Shown: piece after piece, positions 6,467-8,018 of the stretch
Position numbering within the stretch: position 1 is the stretch's first letter
Layout: every line of letters starts with the position of its first letter
Source: Savagea sp.
Lineage (GTDB): Bacteria > Bacillota > Bacilli > Bacillales_A > Planococcaceae
Direction: 5' to 3'
Assembly: GCA_030147435.1 (NCBI GenBank)
Contig: JASKZX010000116.1
Location: 1 to 8,018 of the forward strand
DNA: 8,018 nt
Program-made: the position numbers and the translations under genes
Notes under the pieces: generated by a model
What the model saw: only the letters and a program-made list of their open reading frames with translations
Databases searched by the model: none
What the model was told of the DNA's origin: nothing

Positions 6467-7396
6467 ATGAAAAAACGAAAAGAACAACGAAAACAATCAC
6501 GCATTACCCGATTCATTGGATGGACTATTTTTTTACTCCTCTTCATTATAGGAGGATTACTCACCTTTTTTTATTTCGAAAGTAAACAACTCGCAAACGA
6601 CATTCACGATCCTTTAGGGTTTACATCGAATACGAAACTGAAAAATAAAGAACCCGTAGCGATTCTTTTACTCGGTGTCGATGAACGTCCCGATGATCCA
6701 GGTAGAAGTGATACGATGATTGTCATGACTATCAATCCTTATACTGAACGTTTGACGCTCGTCAGCTTACCGCGAGATATGTATGTTGACATTCCTAATC
6801 GCGACGGAAAAGATAAGTTAAACCATGCATACATTTACGGAGGCATTCCACTTACGACAAAAACGATCGAAAACGTCTTACGAATTCCGATCGACTACGC
6901 GGTACAAGTGAATATGGAAGCATTTCGTGACGTTGTAAATGCATTAGGGGGCATCGATGTCATTAGCCCACTCGACTTTGACTTAGAAGGGTACCACATT
7001 AATAAAGGACCGATTCATTTAGACGGTGAAAAAGCTTTAAAATATGTTCGTATGCGTAAAGAAGATCCTCGTGGAGACTTCGGGCGTCAAGAAAGACAAC
7101 GCCAAGTGTTAGAAGCAGTCATTGAAAAAGGGACTTCTGTACAAAGTGTGTTACGTTACCGTTCATTATTTGATGCCGTAAGTACGAATGTCAAAACGAA
7201 CTTAACTTTTGATGAAATGATGTATTTACAAAAACATTATATGGACGCAACAAACGATATTCGTCAACTTTCTTTTGAAGAAGAAGGTGGCGCAATGATC
7301 AACAACATTTGGTATTACATTCCTGATGATGATGAATTGCGCGACATTCAAAAACAATTAAGAAACGAATTACGCACAACAAAAAAATCCGAGTGA
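6467..7396 (+). CDS. LCP (LytR-CpsA-Psr) family cell-wall glycopolymer transferase, TagU/LytR-like
   Basis: LCP proteins transfer wall teichoic acid or other anionic polymers from undecaprenyl-phosphate carriers to peptidoglycan at the outer membrane face. This 309-residue protein has a very basic cytoplasmic N-terminus (1-15), one membrane segment (about 16-37) and an extracellular LCP domain. The domain opens with ILLLGVDERPDDPGRSD, where the RSD at 80-82 holds family active-site residues. It continues with SLPRDMYVDIP (100-110), KLNHAYIYGG (117-126), LDGEKALKYVRMR (185-197) and GRQERQ (206-211). Length and motifs match the Bacillus TagT/TagU/TagV group. The RMRKEDPRGDFGRQ segment and VKTNLTF look most like TagU (formerly LytR), but paralogue assignment is uncertain. 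Older names call it a transcriptional attenuator. The gene probably shares a transcript with the upstream sigma factor. Its TGA lies inside the downstream terminator stem. Confidence 0.93.
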   Translation: MKKRKEQRKQSRITRFIGWTIFLLLFIIGGLLTFFYFESKQLANDIHDPLGFTSNTKLKNKEPVAILLLGVDERPDDPGRSDTMIVMTINPYTERLTLVSLPRDMYVDIPNRDGKDKLNHAYIYGGIPLTTKTIENVLRIPIDYAVQVNMEAFRDVVNALGGIDVISPLDFDLEGYHINKGPIHLDGEKALKYVRMRKEDPRGDFGRQERQRQVLEAVIEKGTSVQSVLRYRSLFDAVSTNVKTNLTFDEMMYLQKHYMDATNDIRQLSFEEEGGAMINNIWYYIPDDDELRDIQKQLRNELRTTKKSE

Positions 7397-7416
7397 CTCA
7401 GTCGCTCGGATTTTTC
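7381..7416. terminator. Bidirectional terminator shared by the LCP and nucleotidase genes
   Basis: An 11-bp stem (7387-7397 with 7401-7411, one T-G pair) around a TCA loop is flanked by an A run on the left (7381-7387) and a T run on the right (7411-7415). It therefore works on both strands. The LCP stop codon TGA (7394-7396) is within the stem. The stop codon of the convergent gene (7417-7419) abuts the other side. Confidence 0.9.
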
Positions 7417-7953
7417 TTATTTCTTTAATTCATTCATAAAATAGGCTTCTACTTCATCCCATCCTGTACAGCGCACAGGATAATCTTCTTCGATGTTGCG
7501 CGCAGCTGTAAACATGACGCCACCTTCGCCGAAACGAGCTAATTGTTTCGGGGAATCATCGATTAAGTAGTCTGCACGAATTGTACTTTTATCTCCGCAA
7601 AAGTTAAACAACTCGTAATTTAAAAATGGAAAATGCGCTTTTAACCAATCATATTTCGCTTGGAACGACTCTGGAATATACATCGCAGCTGTAGCGATCA
7701 TAATTTCATAATGTTCACTCAAGCGTTCAAGTGCATCTTGGCTTCCTTCAATGACAGGTAATCCGCGGAAAAATTGATCACTATGGACAATTTCGCGCAT
7801 TAATTCTTCATGCTCAGGAAATAGTTCAAATACGAACTTCCCTTTTGCGTCAGCTTTCGTATAACGCGTTCCTAATTTTTCGTTCATAATCGCTAATAAG
7901 TGACCGGAAAAGTCAGCTAATACTTCATCCATATCAACAGCAATTCGTTTCAT
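7417..7953 (-). CDS. 5'(3')-deoxyribonucleotidase, NT5C family (HAD superfamily)
   Basis: This cytosolic phosphatase is predicted to dephosphorylate deoxyribonucleoside monophosphates and so adjust nucleotide pools. The 178-residue protein carries the HAD motifs. Motif I is VDMDEVLADF with nucleophile Asp7 and acid/base Asp9. Motif II is the IATAAM segment with Thr88. Motif III is Lys122 in CGDKSTI. Motif IV is LIDDSPKQL with Asp132-Asp133. A small alpha-helical cap lies between motifs I and II (about 16-80), as in NT5C proteins. The length fits the bacterial family. The start ATG at 7953 has AGGAGGG seven bases upstream (7961-7967). The gene appears to be a single transcription unit with its own promoter and terminator. 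Exact substrate preference cannot be read from the sequence. Confidence 0.88.
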   Translation of the reverse strand: MKRIAVDMDEVLADFSGHLLAIMNEKLGTRYTKADAKGKFVFELFPEHEELMREIVHSDQFFRGLPVIEGSQDALERLSEHYEIMIATAAMYIPESFQAKYDWLKAHFPFLNYELFNFCGDKSTIRADYLIDDSPKQLARFGEGGVMFTAARNIEEDYPVRCTGWDEVEAYFMNELKK

Positions 7954-7973
7954 CTACGTCCCCTCCTGCACTC

Positions 7974-8002
7974 ATTATCTTCTATTTTTTAAGAGAGGAC
8001 AA
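7974..8002 (-). promoter_or_regulatory. Candidate sigma-A promoter of the nucleotidase gene
   Basis: TTGTCC (8002-7997), a 17-base spacer and GATAAT (7979-7974) match the sigma-A consensus at 4 of 6 and 5 of 6 positions. The start point would be near 7967, which overlaps the ribosome site and leaves a very short leader of about 14 bases. The short leader lowers confidence. Confidence 0.45.
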
Positions 8003-8018
8003 CTTTTTACACTTATCG

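Overview
The window looks like a chromosomal segment from a low-to-moderate G+C member of the Bacillales, most likely Bacillaceae-like. The support is strong AGGAGG-type ribosome binding sites, a T-box leader in front of ilvB, a ComK homologue, a LytR-type LCP protein and close matches to Bacillus branched-chain amino acid enzymes. The species cannot be named from the sequence alone. No mobile element, CRISPR array, rRNA or tRNA is visible.

Left half (1-5133, minus strand): the isoleucine/valine biosynthesis cluster ilvD - [T-box leader] - ilvB - ilvN - ilvC, with ilvC running off the left edge. A very good sigma-A promoter (TTGACA, 17-bp spacer, TATGAT) lies before ilvD. ilvD is followed directly by a T-box riboswitch with a stem I, a stem III, a T-box/antiterminator and a long competing terminator. 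This gates ilvB-ilvN-ilvC but not ilvD. ilvB and ilvN overlap by 4 bp (ATGA), and ilvC follows 28 bp later. Together the genes encode acetohydroxyacid synthase (large and regulatory subunits), ketol-acid reductoisomerase and dihydroxyacid dehydratase, the shared steps to valine, isoleucine and the leucine precursor. A 13/15 match to the CodY consensus lies inside the T-box leader.

Middle (5223-6395): a short comK homologue (competence master regulator) on the minus strand is divergent from a small sigma-70 family factor with only regions 2 and 4, which resembles the SigH/ComX-type alternative sigma factors of Firmicutes. The 201-bp region between them is AT-rich and holds a 20-bp near-palindrome overlapping the best comK promoter candidate.

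Right part (6467-8018): 71 bp after the sigma gene, with no terminator between, is an LCP (LytR-CpsA-Psr) cell-wall glycopolymer transferase gene. It converges on a gene for a HAD-family 5'(3')-deoxyribonucleotidase. A single symmetrical terminator serves both, and the LCP stop codon lies inside its stem. The nucleotidase has a plausible promoter at the right edge.

Most of the window is ordinary metabolism. The parts most worth a second look are the comK/sigma/LCP neighbourhood, the shortened ComK with an altered MecA-recognition segment, and the layered RNA/DNA control between ilvD and ilvB.
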